Below are positions 5,349-5,464 of a stretch of 5,464 nucleotides of DNA, piece by piece. A program made the translations under genes and the position numbers. Positions within the stretch are counted from its first letter, which is position 1. Every line of letters starts with the position of its first letter. The notes beneath the pieces are model-generated. The model searched no databases. It was not told the DNA's origin and saw nothing but the letters and a program-made list of their open reading frames with translations. The stretch is from Clostridia bacterium (lineage in GTDB: Bacteria; Bacillota; Clostridia; Christensenellales; UBA1242): NCBI GenBank assembly GCA_017616705.1, contig JAFZXQ010000047.1, forward strand, positions 1 through 5,464, given 5' to 3'.

Positions 5349-5464
5349 AATCTTTTCTATTTCTTCGCTGTCGCTATAAGGCAACTTCTCTCCTTTTATT
5401 TCAAAGTAGTTTTCACACCCCTTGCCTAAAACCGCGATAACGTCATTAGCATTTGCTTGGTCAT
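5346..5464 (-). CDS. murE: UDP-MurNAc-tripeptide synthetase MurE, C-terminal end (partial)
   Basis: The last 38 codons before TAG at complement 5346-5348 remain open to the window edge. The translation contains V-L-G-K-G-C-E-N-Y-F-E-I-K-G-E-K followed by L-P-Y-S-D-S-E-E. This matches the C-terminal end of MurE ligases, where G-K-G-H-E-x-Y-Q precedes the P-F-x-D-R/S-E tail. The position immediately before mraY agrees with the Gram-positive order murE-mraY-murD. MurE adds the third amino acid (meso-diaminopimelate or lysine) to UDP-MurNAc-dipeptide; the residues that would tell which one are outside the window. The usual His of G-K-G-H-E is Cys here. MurF shares a related domain but normally lacks this G-K-G-x-E tail. 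Confidence 0.85.
   Translation of the reverse strand, partial: DQANANDVIAVLGKGCENYFEIKGEKLPYSDSEEIEKI

Overview
The window is AT-rich (roughly 30% G+C in hand-counted lines) and looks like a chromosome segment of a low-G+C Gram-positive bacterium, probably Bacillota and perhaps clostridial. The evidence is the gene order murE-mraY-murD-ftsW, strong AGGAGG-type ribosome binding sites and intrinsic terminators. UGA is used as a stop (murD), so nothing suggests a recoded genome. I cannot name a genus.

Layout, right to left, because the main operon is on the minus strand. The right edge (5346-5464) holds the last 38 codons of murE, followed by complete mraY (4335-5339), murD (3009-4325) and ftsW (1931-3052). 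This is a tight peptidoglycan-precursor operon in which each ribosome binding site overlaps or sits inside the end of the preceding gene. MurE and MurD build the UDP-MurNAc-peptide stem, MraY transfers the phospho-MurNAc-pentapeptide to the lipid carrier to give lipid I, and FtsW (or SpoVE) polymerises lipid II. The operon ends at an 11-bp hairpin that contains the ftsW stop codon. At the left edge (2-136) is the C-terminal end of an unidentified membrane protein on the plus strand, pointing toward the operon.

Between them lies an apparent insertion of about 1.7 kb with one minus-strand gene (308-1828, 506 aa). I recognise no full-length family, but it carries two R-N-x-x-x-H motifs (R142-H147 and R443-H448), each preceded by F-I. 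This is the signature of two HEPN ribonuclease domains in one polypeptide, as in Cas13-type and abortive-infection RNases. No CRISPR array, antitoxin gene or integrase is visible in the window. A nine-G run lies immediately 5' of its start codon, where the ribosome binding site should be.

The insertion is bracketed by two copies of the ftsW 3' end: the real one (1931-2029) and a broken remnant (159-256). The remnant encodes nearly the same FtsW C-terminus after a one-base frameshift and has its own stop-in-loop terminator beside the convergent plus-strand gene. The two copies are about 80% identical in DNA but almost identical in protein, including serine codons swapped between AGY and TCN. 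They therefore diverged as working genes in different lineages and were brought together by recombination. The best reading is a putative defence or toxin gene integrated at the 3' end of ftsW, leaving the gene repaired on one side and a displaced 3' fragment on the other.
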